In this document: piece by piece, positions 8,401-16,040 of the stretch
How the letters are laid out: the number at the start of each line of letters is the position of its first letter
How positions within the stretch are numbered: position 1 is the first letter of the stretch
DNA from: an uncultured bacterium
Lineage (GTDB): Bacteria; JAAXHH01
Assembly: GCA_913051705.1 (NCBI GenBank)
Contig: CAJXCW010000019.1
Coordinates: forward strand, 1 to 35,992
Direction of reading: 5' to 3'
Length of the DNA stretch: 35,992 nt
Position numbers and translations under genes: made by a program
Notes under the pieces: model-generated
The model's input: only the letters and a program-made list of their open reading frames with translations
What the model was told of the DNA's origin: nothing
The model's database searches: none

Positions 8401-10072
8401 CAAACTCCGCCCAGCCGTTTTCATCTCCCACACGAAAATACTCATTACGTACGCCCATCAACGTTTTTTCATTACGGCGGGAGACGAACACCGCGTTAGG
8501 CAATGGTACGCTGGGAATGAAGCTTTTGCTCTGGTCGAACTCGACAGCCTGCACGCGCAGCGTGCCCAGTCCGTCGGGCAGATTCATCTTGAAATCCGGC
8601 ATCAATGCAGGGTCATTAGCCGCATCATAGATCAGGCAGGCGGTTAATTTAGTCTGGGTAACGATATTTTTGTAATTTACCTTTTCAGGAAGATCCAGCG
8701 GCGTATCGACCAGGTTTCTCTGGTCAAATACGGTGGCCAGATAGATGGCTGGAAATCCAGCCCAGAATACCAGCTCTCCATCGGCCCCCCACTTCCCTGG
8801 AAACCAGCTATCCCATTTGATGCCGCTGATGGGTGAGATGGCATTGATGAACATATCGGGATAATATCCCAGCGCTGCTGTAGCCCCGGCGGCATATCTC
8901 ATAAACGCATTACCGAACGGCGTGAAAAACCGTTGCTTGTCGAAGGCGTCCCCCGTATACAGCCAGCCGGTAAACGATACCCCCATCTGATTGCGTTGCC
9001 CGGAGATATCCAGGCCGATATATAGTTTCATATCAAGCGGCTCAGGCACCCTGGCCGCCATCACGGAGTTTTTTCGTATATGGCGTTGGATAAAGGCATT
9101 GATGCCTGCGGTCGCCATATAATGTCCGCTGGTGGCAAGGAAATAAACCGTTCGCGAAGGGGGGTTACGGGCGATCATCCGGGCTATTTCCATCAGACTG
9201 GCGATACCGGCGGCCTGGTTCGCGCCCGGTGAGATCGCAGGGACGACCGAGATGGCGTCGTAGTGCGAGCCGATCACGATAATTTCGTCTTTCAATTCAG
9301 CGTGGGTGCCGGGGATCACACCGATCACATTCTGAGATTCCGTGCGGCGCCAGGTCATCCGGGCTTTGGCGCGAAGGCGAATCTCTTCGCCGCGTTCAAT
9401 ACGGTCGAGGAGCATTCGGGCCGTAGTGCTGGGAACATAAAACCGGGGGACATCCACCGGACTCTGTAAGAATTTTTCTTCTGCCTGCTGGCGCACGGTC
9501 CATTCCGGCTCAATAAAATAAACAGCCCGGGCGCCCAACTCCGCCGCGTTGAGCCAGTTGACGCCGGTATTAAAATCCATCAGCACAAAATTATTTTCAA
9601 TGATCTTACCATTGAAATCTTTGAATTCACCCTTACCTACATAATGCAGAATTCCCTCTACCCCTTCCCGTGGTAACGTGGGTGTGCGGACCAGATTGGG
9701 CCACAGGCAGTGTACAGGGAAAGTCTCGCCGGTAGTCAGCAGACGAATGGAAGCGCCCTCATCGATAGGTGACGCCCCGGTAAACGGCTCATAGGCCACC
9801 CGCTGTAAACCGGCCTGACGAAACTGATCTGCAATATAGGCCGCAGCGGAATCTTCACCGGGATAGCCGATGACACGAGAGCCCAGGCTGGAAAAGTATT
9901 CGATGGTATCGCGAATTCGGGAAGAATCGATATGCGAAGCGATATAACGGTAGTCGGCTGTTTGAACAGATTCTGTGCGTAGATTCCGGTCATCAGCGGT
10001 GCAGGCGGTGAGCGATAGATATATAAGGAACAGTACTGCCGAAATGGTTGTCCTGAAACGGATAGATTTCAC
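5456..10072 (-). CDS. Lipoprotein: degenerate M28 peptidase domain fused to an FtsX-type permease
   Basis: 1538 residues. Order: lipoprotein signal with lipobox LTAC (Cys24); an M28-like domain (about 40-330) including a PA-like insert; a soluble region with no domain I recognise (to about 790); several membrane helices (about 795-945); an extracytoplasmic MacB-core-like domain (about 945-1240); an FtsX helix bundle (about 1240-1370) with AVYERFREISIFSSLGL; and a soluble C-terminal tail of about 165 residues. M28 metal residues are altered: SHYDAIS keeps His270 and Asp272, but the usual GADDN reads GANQA and the usual EE-G reads HYM. It may therefore bind substrate without hydrolysing it, or use other ligands. 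No MacB-type ATPase is nearby. Start: GTG 10072 with AAAGG 7 nt upstream gives a clean lipoprotein signal; a TTG at 10099 lacks a ribosome site. First gene of the operon. Confidence 0.82.
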   Translation of the reverse strand: MKSIRFRTTISAVLFLIYLSLTACTADDRNLRTESVQTADYRYIASHIDSSRIRDTIEYFSSLGSRVIGYPGEDSAAAYIADQFRQAGLQRVAYEPFTGASPIDEGASIRLLTTGETFPVHCLWPNLVRTPTLPREGVEGILHYVGKGEFKDFNGKIIENNFVLMDFNTGVNWLNAAELGARAVYFIEPEWTVRQQAEEKFLQSPVDVPRFYVPSTTARMLLDRIERGEEIRLRAKARMTWRRTESQNVIGVIPGTHAELKDEIIVIGSHYDAISVVPAISPGANQAAGIASLMEIARMIARNPPSRTVYFLATSGHYMATAGINAFIQRHIRKNSVMAARVPEPLDMKLYIGLDISGQRNQMGVSFTGWLYTGDAFDKQRFFTPFGNAFMRYAAGATAALGYYPDMFINAISPISGIKWDSWFPGKWGADGELVFWAGFPAIYLATVFDQRNLVDTPLDLPEKVNYKNIVTQTKLTACLIYDAANDPALMPDFKMNLPDGLGTLRVQAVEFDQSKSFIPSVPLPNAVFVSRRNEKTLMGVRNEYFRVGDENGWAEFDQLQIPRRTPTEAYVLDEDNGEIIYAPDRGTFGDGMYPIITTQDWVEKEKKIVLFRCEAVDLFDLVDPRYLTRMKEATVLSTTDTQPYKFGHALLDHGWFNWMSYVEACGPVFMEPGERFKLLMGTSVLGNRLVLLNATPENPMGTGYPVSGAGILSELPYKVARDMWTLNDYRLGQLHDAGIQNARMEEMHARAEVLLGQAEEARAALDWEHFIQYARAAWGYESRAYPDATATANDLMQGVIFYLFIILPFSYFVERLLFGFVKVNHRILAVTAIFLISFAILVAIHPAFELASTPYIILLSFITFTLAALVTWILASRFGLEMNRVRKERATIYQTDVSRVSVLAAAFSLGVSNMRNRPLRVGLTCTTIILLMFTVISFTSVQTYLQFYKIDRSNAPMYEGMMIRNNAWWPLEHSALRYIESEFNDRATVIPRAWYANQPAGEWSNIFIKLERGEDAVPDSATIAEFKSITDALQSNDIVAISRAKEKLKAKSFQTYAKAIMGFSPDEPLISGIDTLLIAGTWFEPGERNVCILPNDLARLLDIGQDEVGNAQIMLYGRPILVKGIIDGEKLYQWRDLDDGHLTPVDYKSESAELRGAIRTTTRQTDEDADILSFKHMVPKDVIFIPYNDVRNMNNGNIMSVAIKFPSVDDMMASLDEFMPRVGLTVFVGAEGKARVYSALALTALTGMSNLFIPILVAALIVLNTMMGAVYERFREISIFSSLGLAPTHIGALFMAESCVYAIIGGMAGYLIGQSFGQLMTSTGLMEGLTLNYSSTSAVMSTILVMGVVLLSTLYPAHKASQMAVPDVERQWKFPDPEGDVWRFDFPFTVSGVEVLGLSTYLHDYFESHGEDSIGLFHADQVRLTCFEIEGGMGYRIHLRAWLAPYDMGVSEEIDITTRPLGEYNTYQIELEITRLNGDVDSWQRVNRRFLNTVRKQFLIWRTIDEEAKQLFKSQGEAMLGDKPLLTDETTTAQHQT

Positions 10073-10184
10073 AGGCAGGCCTTTATATATTATCCACAAA
10101 CGCCCACTACTCCAGCATCCGGAGATCGGGAGAATAAGAAAAGGAGTATAAAGAGGATGGAGGCTTCGTTGCCGATATTAAAAC

Positions 10185-10212
10185 AGTATATCTCCCGGTA
10201 AAACGATGTCAA
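10185..10212 (-). promoter_or_regulatory. Sigma-70-type promoter of the M28/FtsX operon
   Basis: On the minus strand, TTGACA (10207-10212), a 16-nt spacer and TATACT (10185-10190). Transcription would start near 10178, leaving a leader of about 105 nt before GTG 10072. The leader is purine/pyrimidine biased but I see no riboswitch fold. Confidence 0.6.
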
Positions 10213-10538
10213 AGGGAAATATATAAATAACTGATGTGCATCCCACCATCATCTGAATGGGATCACAGCCCATCAATTACGTAGACTTCATGTCGGTTGG
10301 CCAAACCCGCCGCCACCGGAATTCTTCCTCATATCATTATTTAATATGAATGCCTTACGTCCTGGCGCAATCAAGAGTCGGACCTGCGCCGTTTACTTTC
10401 ATGATAAATTCCTTTGATTCTGGGCAAACAATGTGTATTATTCGTCACACATAACTATACTAGAAAACGCAGTTGGGCTATCGGGAAAGGTGGTTCACCT
10501 GGTCAAAAAAATGACGATTATTGCCAGATCTTTCATTC
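10213..10538. other. Intergenic region without a recognisable gene
   Basis: Both strands are interrupted by stops. On the minus strand a ribosome-site-like AAAGGA precedes an ATG near 10400, but only 15 codons follow. This could be decayed coding sequence; nothing in it is recognisable. Confidence 0.4.
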
Positions 10539-10895
10539 AAAATCTGGAAGAATAAAACTCATGATATAATTATACCTGCCCCCGCCATGGCAGAATTTTT
10601 AGTCCCTGTGCCGCCTGAGAAAACCGTCCCAATAGTTGAGTAAATCTCACAGTCATTCAAGGTCGTTCCATTTGACCTTGCCGTTGCTGAAAAGTATGCC
10701 AATTTGTGGCATACCGTCAGTAAATCTGAAAAGCCTTCCCCAAAGGTGAAATTTGACCTGATGATTATTTGAACGGCGCTATCCGAAAAGTGCGATATTC
10801 TTTATTCTCATGATGAGGATATTTTGCGTATTGGCAAAGGCGTTATTGAAGTTAGAGAAATGCCTGAGATCCTTAGGCAGGGCACACTCATATAA
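10539..10895 (+). pseudogene. Decayed PIN-domain (VapC-like) toxin, N-terminus missing
   Basis: Reading one frame through two stops gives a PIN-domain C-terminal two thirds: NKTHDIIIPAPAMAEFLVPV, then FKVVPFDLAVAEKYANLW, KFDLMII, a stop where Ala is usual, TALSEKCDILYSHDEDILR and IGKGVIEVREMPEI. The Asp of FDLMII and the HDEDI acidic cluster correspond to conserved metal-binding acidic positions of PIN nucleases. Internal stops are TAA 10641-10643 and TGA 10770-10772, and no start with the N-terminal catalytic Asp is found upstream. No antitoxin gene is recognisable nearby. It is therefore a dead toxin gene lying just upstream of the sulfatase. Confidence 0.7.
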
Positions 10896-10918
10896 TCCGG
10901 TTTTCAAAGATATTGGTC

Positions 10919-10942
10919 CAGCAAGCCTCTTAAATCTTGCTG
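10919..10942. promoter_or_regulatory. Short inverted repeat upstream of the sulfatase
   Basis: CAGCAAG (10919-10925) and CTTGCTG (10936-10942) are perfect complements with a 10-nt spacer, 43 nt before the sulfatase ATG. It could be an operator or the end of the dead toxin unit; no clear -35/-10 pair accompanies it. Confidence 0.3.
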
Positions 10943-10985
10943 AGAATCCGTATATCACGTTGAATACATCATACTTTACCTACAA

Positions 10986-12395
10986 ATGACACAACCCAAT
11001 ATTGTCCTTATCATCACGGATCATTTCCGCGGCGACTGTCTGAGCCGGCTGGGACACCCCGTGGTTGAAACGCCGCACCTGGATTCCCTTTCCCGAAGCG
11101 GCGCCGTGTTTACGCACGCCTATACGCCCTGCCCGTCCTGTACCCCTGCTCGTCGTTCCTTAATGACGGGATTGACGCCGGCAAGCCAGGGGATGGTCGG
11201 CTATCAGGATTTTGTGCCGTGGGATTACAATATCACCATGGCAGGAGAATTAACCAGGGCGGGATATCAGACCATCAATATCGGTAAGACCCACTTTTAT
11301 CCGCGCCGGCTTCATCTGGGATTCGAGCAGCTTATCACCCCGGAAGATTATGCGGCCTGGCTTGAACAGAAACCCGACGTGACAGGCAACCGTTTTGCGC
11401 ACGGCGTGGACGCCAATTCCTGGATGGCGCGTCCGAACCACCTACCGGAATCACAGATGGAAGAGGCCTGGTTTGTGGACCAGGCGCGGTCGTTTCTGGA
11501 CAAGAGAGATCCTACGCGGCCTTTTTTTCTCTCTCTGTCGTTTAACGGCCCTCATCCGCCGTGGTGCCCGCCGCAGGTCTATTACGATCAGTTTATCAAT
11601 CGGGATCTACCCGGACCCGTCGTAGGGGATTGGGCGAAGCATCATGCTGATGAGGCAGACGATCCGCTAGATGTCAACGCCTGGCGCGGAACTATACCAC
11701 CGCATCAGATGCAGCGGGCCAGGGCGGCCTACTATGCCTATCTGGCCTATCTTGATGCCCAGGTAGGCTACTTTAACCGGCTTTTGAATGAAAGAGGATT
11801 GAATAACACCTTCCTCCTGTTTACCTCTGATCATGGCGAGATGTTAGGCGATCACAACCTCTGGCGCAAAACATATGCCTACGAAGCCTCAGCGAGAATT
11901 CCGTTTATCATGAAGTGGCCTCAGCAGATGAACCTGGATACAAATAGAGAGATCGAAGCGGTGGTCGGGTGGGAGGATATCATGCCGACCTTTCTCGATC
12001 TGGCCGGGGCCAATATACCCGATACGCTGGAGGGCAGAAGTATCCTGCCTCTACTTAAACAGGAATCAACCGATTGGCGTTCCTATTATCATGGCGAACA
12101 TTCGCCCTGTTACCATCCTGAAAATGCAAATCAGTTTCTGACCGACGGCGCCTGGAAATATATCTGGAATCCCATCACAGGAGATGAGCAGCTTTTTCAC
12201 CTCACCGAAGATCCTCAAGAATGCCGGAACCTGGCAGGTCAATCCGAATATGATAAAACCCAAGCGCTATGGAGAGGCCGCATGGTCAAAGAGTTAGACG
12301 GCAGACCAGAAGGTCTTTCAGATGGAAAGCAATTGATTCCGGGACCGGTCGCTGCATGGCGGGAAGGGGGTACGGGGAAAGTGCATATGGGGTAA
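10986..12395 (+). CDS. Sulfatase (type I, formylglycine-dependent)
   Basis: 469 residues, normal for arylsulfatase-type enzymes that hydrolyse sulfate esters. Seen: N-terminal PNIVLIITDHFRGD, where the usual metal-binding Asp-Asp reads Asp12-His13; the sulfatase signature CTPARRSLMTG with Cys52 as the residue converted to formylglycine (C-x-P-x-R is present as C52-T-P-A-R56); NIGKTHFY; and TSDHGEMLGDHNLWRK with metal ligand Asp282 and His283. The C-terminal subdomain has LFHLTEDPQECRNLAG, typical of family S1. No signal peptide is evident, unlike many secreted sulfatases, so desulfation of imported sugars is likely. A formylglycine-generating enzyme is not in the window. ATG 10986 lacks a strong ribosome site but begins exactly at the conserved N-terminal strand. 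Faces the methionine aminopeptidase gene convergently. Confidence 0.92.
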   Translation: MTQPNIVLIITDHFRGDCLSRLGHPVVETPHLDSLSRSGAVFTHAYTPCPSCTPARRSLMTGLTPASQGMVGYQDFVPWDYNITMAGELTRAGYQTINIGKTHFYPRRLHLGFEQLITPEDYAAWLEQKPDVTGNRFAHGVDANSWMARPNHLPESQMEEAWFVDQARSFLDKRDPTRPFFLSLSFNGPHPPWCPPQVYYDQFINRDLPGPVVGDWAKHHADEADDPLDVNAWRGTIPPHQMQRARAAYYAYLAYLDAQVGYFNRLLNERGLNNTFLLFTSDHGEMLGDHNLWRKTYAYEASARIPFIMKWPQQMNLDTNREIEAVVGWEDIMPTFLDLAGANIPDTLEGRSILPLLKQESTDWRSYYHGEHSPCYHPENANQFLTDGAWKYIWNPITGDEQLFHLTEDPQECRNLAGQSEYDKTQALWRGRMVKELDGRPEGLSDGKQLIPGPVAAWREGGTGKVHMG

Positions 12396-12399
12396 AACC

Positions 12400-12459
12400 A
12401 GTTCCGAGGTCCGAGTAGAATCTCGATAAATAAACCCCTCGGAACTCGAAACTCGGAAC
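12400..12459. terminator. Bidirectional inverted repeat between convergent genes
   Basis: AGTTCCGAGG (12400-12409) pairs with CCTCGGAACT (12437-12446), and a second copy, ACTCGGAACT, follows at about 12450-12459. It lies between the stop codons of the sulfatase and the methionine aminopeptidase, as expected for a shared terminator, although there is no T tract. Confidence 0.5.
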
Positions 12460-12463
12460 TATC

Positions 12464-13246
12464 CTATCCCCACAACTCCGGATTGACCGTCAAAATCTCC
12501 GGTCCATCCGACAGGATGGCTATGGTATGCTCAAAGTGGGCGGCGAGACCACCGTCTGCGGTGACGGTGGTCCATTCATCTTCCAGGACCATGACTTCGT
12601 GCGCACCGACACAGATCATGGGTTCGATAGCGATGACCATGCCGGGTTTAAGCCGCGTGCCGCGCCCCTGCTTACCGTAATTGGGAACCTGTGGTTCTTC
12701 CCACAGGCTGCGGCCGATACCGTGGCCACATAGATCCCGCACAACGGAATAGCCATGGGATTCCGCATATTTCTGTACGGCATGCCCGATATCTCCGAGG
12801 CGGTTTCCTGGTTTGGCCGCATCAATAGCCTTGAAAACAGAAGCTTTGGTTACCTCAAGCAAACGTTGTGCTTCGGATGAGATGGGGCCGACCGGAAAGG
12901 TAAAGGCCGTATCGCCATGATATCCGTCTAAAACCATGGCGAAGTCCAGGCCGATGATATCACCCTCATGCAACCTGCGGCGCTTGCTTGGAATGCCGTG
13001 AACGACTTCATCATTGATCGCTGTACAGATGGTGGCGGGGAAGGCGGGGTGGTTCGTGGGGCGATACCCTAAAAATGAAGAAATCCCCTGGTGTTTTTTT
13101 ATCATCTTGCGGGCAATCAGGTCCAATTCCGCCGTGGTGACTCCCGGTTTAACTGCCTCACCCATACGTTGTAGCGTTTCCGTCGCCGCCTGGCTGCTAC
13201 GGCGAATCGTGTCTATTTGTGACTCCGTTTTTAAAATGATACCCAT
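12464..13246 (-). CDS. map: Methionine aminopeptidase, type I
   Basis: 260 residues, typical of a short type I enzyme removing N-terminal Met from nascent proteins in the cytoplasm. The conserved metal ligands are visible: Asp101 (GLDFAM), Asp112 (GDTAFTF, 11 residues later), the His of CGHGIG, the Glu of AIEPM and the Glu of FEHT; substrate His83 lies in EVVHGIP. No zinc-finger N-terminal extension. I chose ATG 13246, which has AGGA 6 nt upstream and starts at the family's usual point; the open frame extends to a TTG at 13348 without support. It stands alone, away from the ribosomal-protein/secY context where map is often found, so it may be an additional copy. Confidence 0.93.
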   Translation of the reverse strand: MGIILKTESQIDTIRRSSQAATETLQRMGEAVKPGVTTAELDLIARKMIKKHQGISSFLGYRPTNHPAFPATICTAINDEVVHGIPSKRRRLHEGDIIGLDFAMVLDGYHGDTAFTFPVGPISSEAQRLLEVTKASVFKAIDAAKPGNRLGDIGHAVQKYAESHGYSVVRDLCGHGIGRSLWEEPQVPNYGKQGRGTRLKPGMVIAIEPMICVGAHEVMVLEDEWTTVTADGGLAAHFEHTIAILSDGPEILTVNPELWG

Positions 13247-13319
13247 ATGTTTTCCTATATTAAAAATGCACCCTTGATGTCCTTCCCTGCCATATCGAAC
13301 ATGATATTCAGGTGTTTCG

Positions 13320-13348
13320 TATATAGATCGGGTGTTTTGATTTGGCAA
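13320..13348 (-). promoter_or_regulatory. Probable promoter of the methionine aminopeptidase gene
   Basis: On the minus strand, TTGCCA (13343-13348), a 17-nt spacer and TATATA (13320-13325), about 70 nt upstream of ATG 13246. Confidence 0.4.
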
Positions 13349-13354
13349 GGAAAA

Positions 13355-15508
13355 TATGGAGGATAGAAACAGACCGGCTTCAGCCCGAGGCCGGATCCGT
13401 CTCCAACTTCCTTGGTAGTAAAGAACGGTTCATAGATTTTCGTTATGTCTTTTTTTCTATACCATGTCCTGAATCATGGATGGCAATCATGACCCAGGGT
13501 GCGATCACCCCGTCTTTTTTTACTATCTCAGGAACATTCTTATCAAGCCGGATGGTTTCTATGGATAATGTGCCGGCTTCCGACATCGCATCACGGGCAT
13601 TAACGGCCAGATTAATTATGATCTGCTGCACCTGTATCGGGTCTATCTTTACAGTACAGGGAGTAGCATTCAGGCTGAGCTCCAGGCTGATATTGTCACC
13701 CAGGAGGGTCTGTAACATCAGTTGTAGATCCCTGAGATGGTCATTAAGATCAAGCACGACCGGCCTCAATAACTGGCGACGCCCAAAGGCCAAAAGTTGT
13801 TTAGTCAGTGTGGCCGCCAGTTCACCTTCCCGGCTAATCTCTGAAATGGGTAGCTATTGGGGATCGTGTTCATCCAGATTATTCATAAGCATCCCGGCAT
13901 ATCCAATAATAACTGTCATGATATTGTTAAAATCATGACAGTTACCCCCCGTCAACTGGCCGATGGCTTCCATCTTCTGCGACTGTCGAAGCTGTTCTTC
14001 CAGCTCATCAATTCGCTCATCCCTGGGGTCGCTGCGTACCGTAAAATGGACCTCCGCCGGTGCGGAGTATAATTCAGGTCCCGGTCGATGGATTTCACCA
14101 TAATTGTATACCCCTCCGGCGTGAGTTGGGTATATCGGGTCTGCCGCGACCGGGTCGGCTGCTGCCAGTCATCGTCAAGGCCCTCCAACCGATAAATATA
14201 GAGCATGTTCCTGGGTTCTGTACGGAATCCGAGACCGGTGTATTCGAATGTAATCTGGGGATTCGATACATAAATATCGATCGATCGAGAAAGATTATAG
14301 ATCCGGTCAGCAACCACATGAAGGATACGGACATCTGGTGGTGTCGGGTCGATGGTGTAACGTATCACACCGTTTATAGTGCGGAACCAGAACCGGTTTC
14401 GACGAGCCTGGATAATAGCATTGGTCAATTTAATGTGCGGAGATCGAATGGTCTGAAAAATATGGCCGTCGTAATGCACGACGCCGCCATCTGTGCCGAA
14501 CCAGATATGGCCATCGCGATCCTCATAAATACAATTCACATGATTGTCAGGAAGTCCCCACGCCGTGGTTACACGGCGCCAACCGTTACCCTCAGAATAA
14601 TGAACCCCCTCCCATCCTGCGATCCACACCCTTCCCTGACGATCTTTGAGGATGGCTTCCGCACCCGATACTGAGGGCAGGTTCTCTGAGTCCGATTCCC
14701 AAGTGCCATTATCGGCTTCAGTCAAACTTTTCACGCCTTCACCCGGTGTTTCAAGTTAAAAATTTACGGAATTCCGACCATACAGTAATTGGTTTTGTCC
14801 CGTAGCCATAATGGTCGTTATATCATCATACCAGGCCGTCAATTTGTCGTTGTATATGACCTGGAACCCCGGGTCATCATAACAGATGATTTGAACGATC
14901 TCATGAGGCAATCGGTGGGAAATCAGAAGTCGTCCACATTGCTCGGTGATGGCCCTTACCTGTATGCCATGGAACCCCTGATCAACCCCAATGGGGTGAC
15001 ACGTTGTGCCGTCAAAACGTATCAGTCCTTTTTGTCCTCCAAACCAGACATTTCTATCAAAGGCAAATACAATATGTGTATCACAACGCCTGATGCCACC
15101 ACCCCACGTGGCGAACCAGAGGTACTCCCGTGGATGCTTCGGCAATATGTTCTATGTACAGGCTGGACAGACCTTCTGCCGTCGAATAGTTATGCCATAT
15201 TCCGCAAAGAAGGAAGAGGTTACAACCGTATGGTAGCCATCCAGGAATGGAGCCCCCAGAAACCCGGTACCGATGAACAAGGAGATATTGTTTTTCTTGC
15301 TGTAGAATCTCACCAGATCAATGACCGCGATAAATAGCGCCAGAAGTGTCGCAGTTACCTCCATGACGGTGTGTAATTCTTTACTACCCTGCCATACAAA
15401 GCCCCAGGCCAACACCGACCCTGTGGTAAGGAGGAACGAGAATACGAGATATGAAATCGCTCGTTGGTATTTCATGCTTGAGCGCCTGTATATGACCGCC
15501 CAACCCAT
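13355..15508 (-). pseudogene. Decayed membrane-bound sensor histidine kinase with propeller repeats
   Basis: Several adjoining fragments, in order on the minus strand, make up one broken kinase. 15508-15152: hydrophobic segments and RFYSKKNNISLFIGTGFLGA then LDGYHTVVTS, like MASE3-type membrane sensors. 15145-14756 and 14734-13952: two-component propeller repeats (LWFATWGGGIRR, VWIAGWEGVHY, HIWFGTDGGVVHYDG) and a Y_Y_Y domain ([12 protein letters not shown]). About 14020-13857: HisKA with [12 protein letters not shown] and CHDFNN (phospho-acceptor His codon at 13935-13937). 13793-13355: HATPase with NLAVNARDAM, DSGHGI and, after another frame change at a seven-A run near 13450, YEPFFTTK and GSGLGL. 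Breaks include TAG 13854-13856 and at least three frame changes. Only a few of the usual dozen or more propeller repeats remain, implying internal deletion. No response regulator follows. Confidence 0.8.
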
Positions 15509-15940
15509 GAATATCTGATGTTTGGAATTTATGAAAATTACAATATGCTGGTCGGATGCTGGGGGGTATGGTGCAATGTCAACGGTTCAACATAACCGGT
15601 AACATATATATATTCCCTGCATATTAATATATCATCGGCATGAACGATAAAACCTTTAAGCATAATCTTAACGGACGGTCCCCTGATCATCCACCCAGAT
15701 CTGACGCTAAAGCTATAATGGTCACCACTACAAAAACCGATATCCATGTTAAACCTATCGATGTACAGAAATTCATAATCATTGCCTCCCGGAAAAAGTG
15801 TAATAACATGGCCCGTCTCTATCCAGTCATCTATAGATATAACTACGCCAGTCTAATCATACACATCCTGGAATAAAATGAATAACGTTCGTAATCGGTT
15901 GCCTACCATTTAACCGCCGAAAATAACTTCAGGTTACCCA
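15509..15940. other. Intergenic region, possibly decayed sequence
   Basis: No long convincing gene. It holds the possible short membrane peptide listed separately. A 69-codon minus-strand frame (15538-15747) overlaps that peptide in another register and resembles nothing I know. Confidence 0.4.
15687..15776 (-). CDS. Possible 29-residue single-pass membrane peptide
   Basis: ATG 15776 is preceded 8 nt upstream by a strong ribosome site, GGGAGG (15785-15790), and encodes 29 residues with one hydrophobic segment (TWISVFVVVTIIALA) before TGA at 15687-15689. A second in-frame ATG lies two codons earlier. I do not recognise it. It could be a genuine small membrane protein or the surviving start of a decayed gene. 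Confidence 0.25.
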   Translation of the reverse strand: MNFCTSIGLTWISVFVVVTIIALASDLGG

Positions 15941-15968
15941 TTGACATTAACCCTCCCCACGCTATACT
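15941..15968 (+). promoter_or_regulatory. Sigma-70-type promoter of the EamA transporter gene
   Basis: TTGACA (15941-15946), a 16-nt spacer and TATACT (15963-15968), about 70 nt upstream of ATG 16041. Confidence 0.6.
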
Positions 15969-16040
15969 ACGGATATTATCATCCAGAATCCTGATTATCC
16001 GCATGAAAACCTTTCTCCTCCTCCCGACACCAATACCCAT

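Noticed and set aside
8111-8647. 178-codon plus-strand frame inside the M28/FtsX gene
   Set aside because: Antisense to a clearly coding region; no motif or ribosome site supports it.
12464-13348. Longer methionine aminopeptidase starting at TTG 13348
   Set aside because: The extra 34 residues lack family similarity and cover the predicted promoter; ATG 13246 has a proper ribosome site.
15321-15518. tRNA or rRNA genes anywhere in the window
   Set aside because: I saw no cloverleaf-like TTCGANNCC-arm contexts outside coding DNA and no rRNA-like conserved blocks; a tRNA scan would be decisive.
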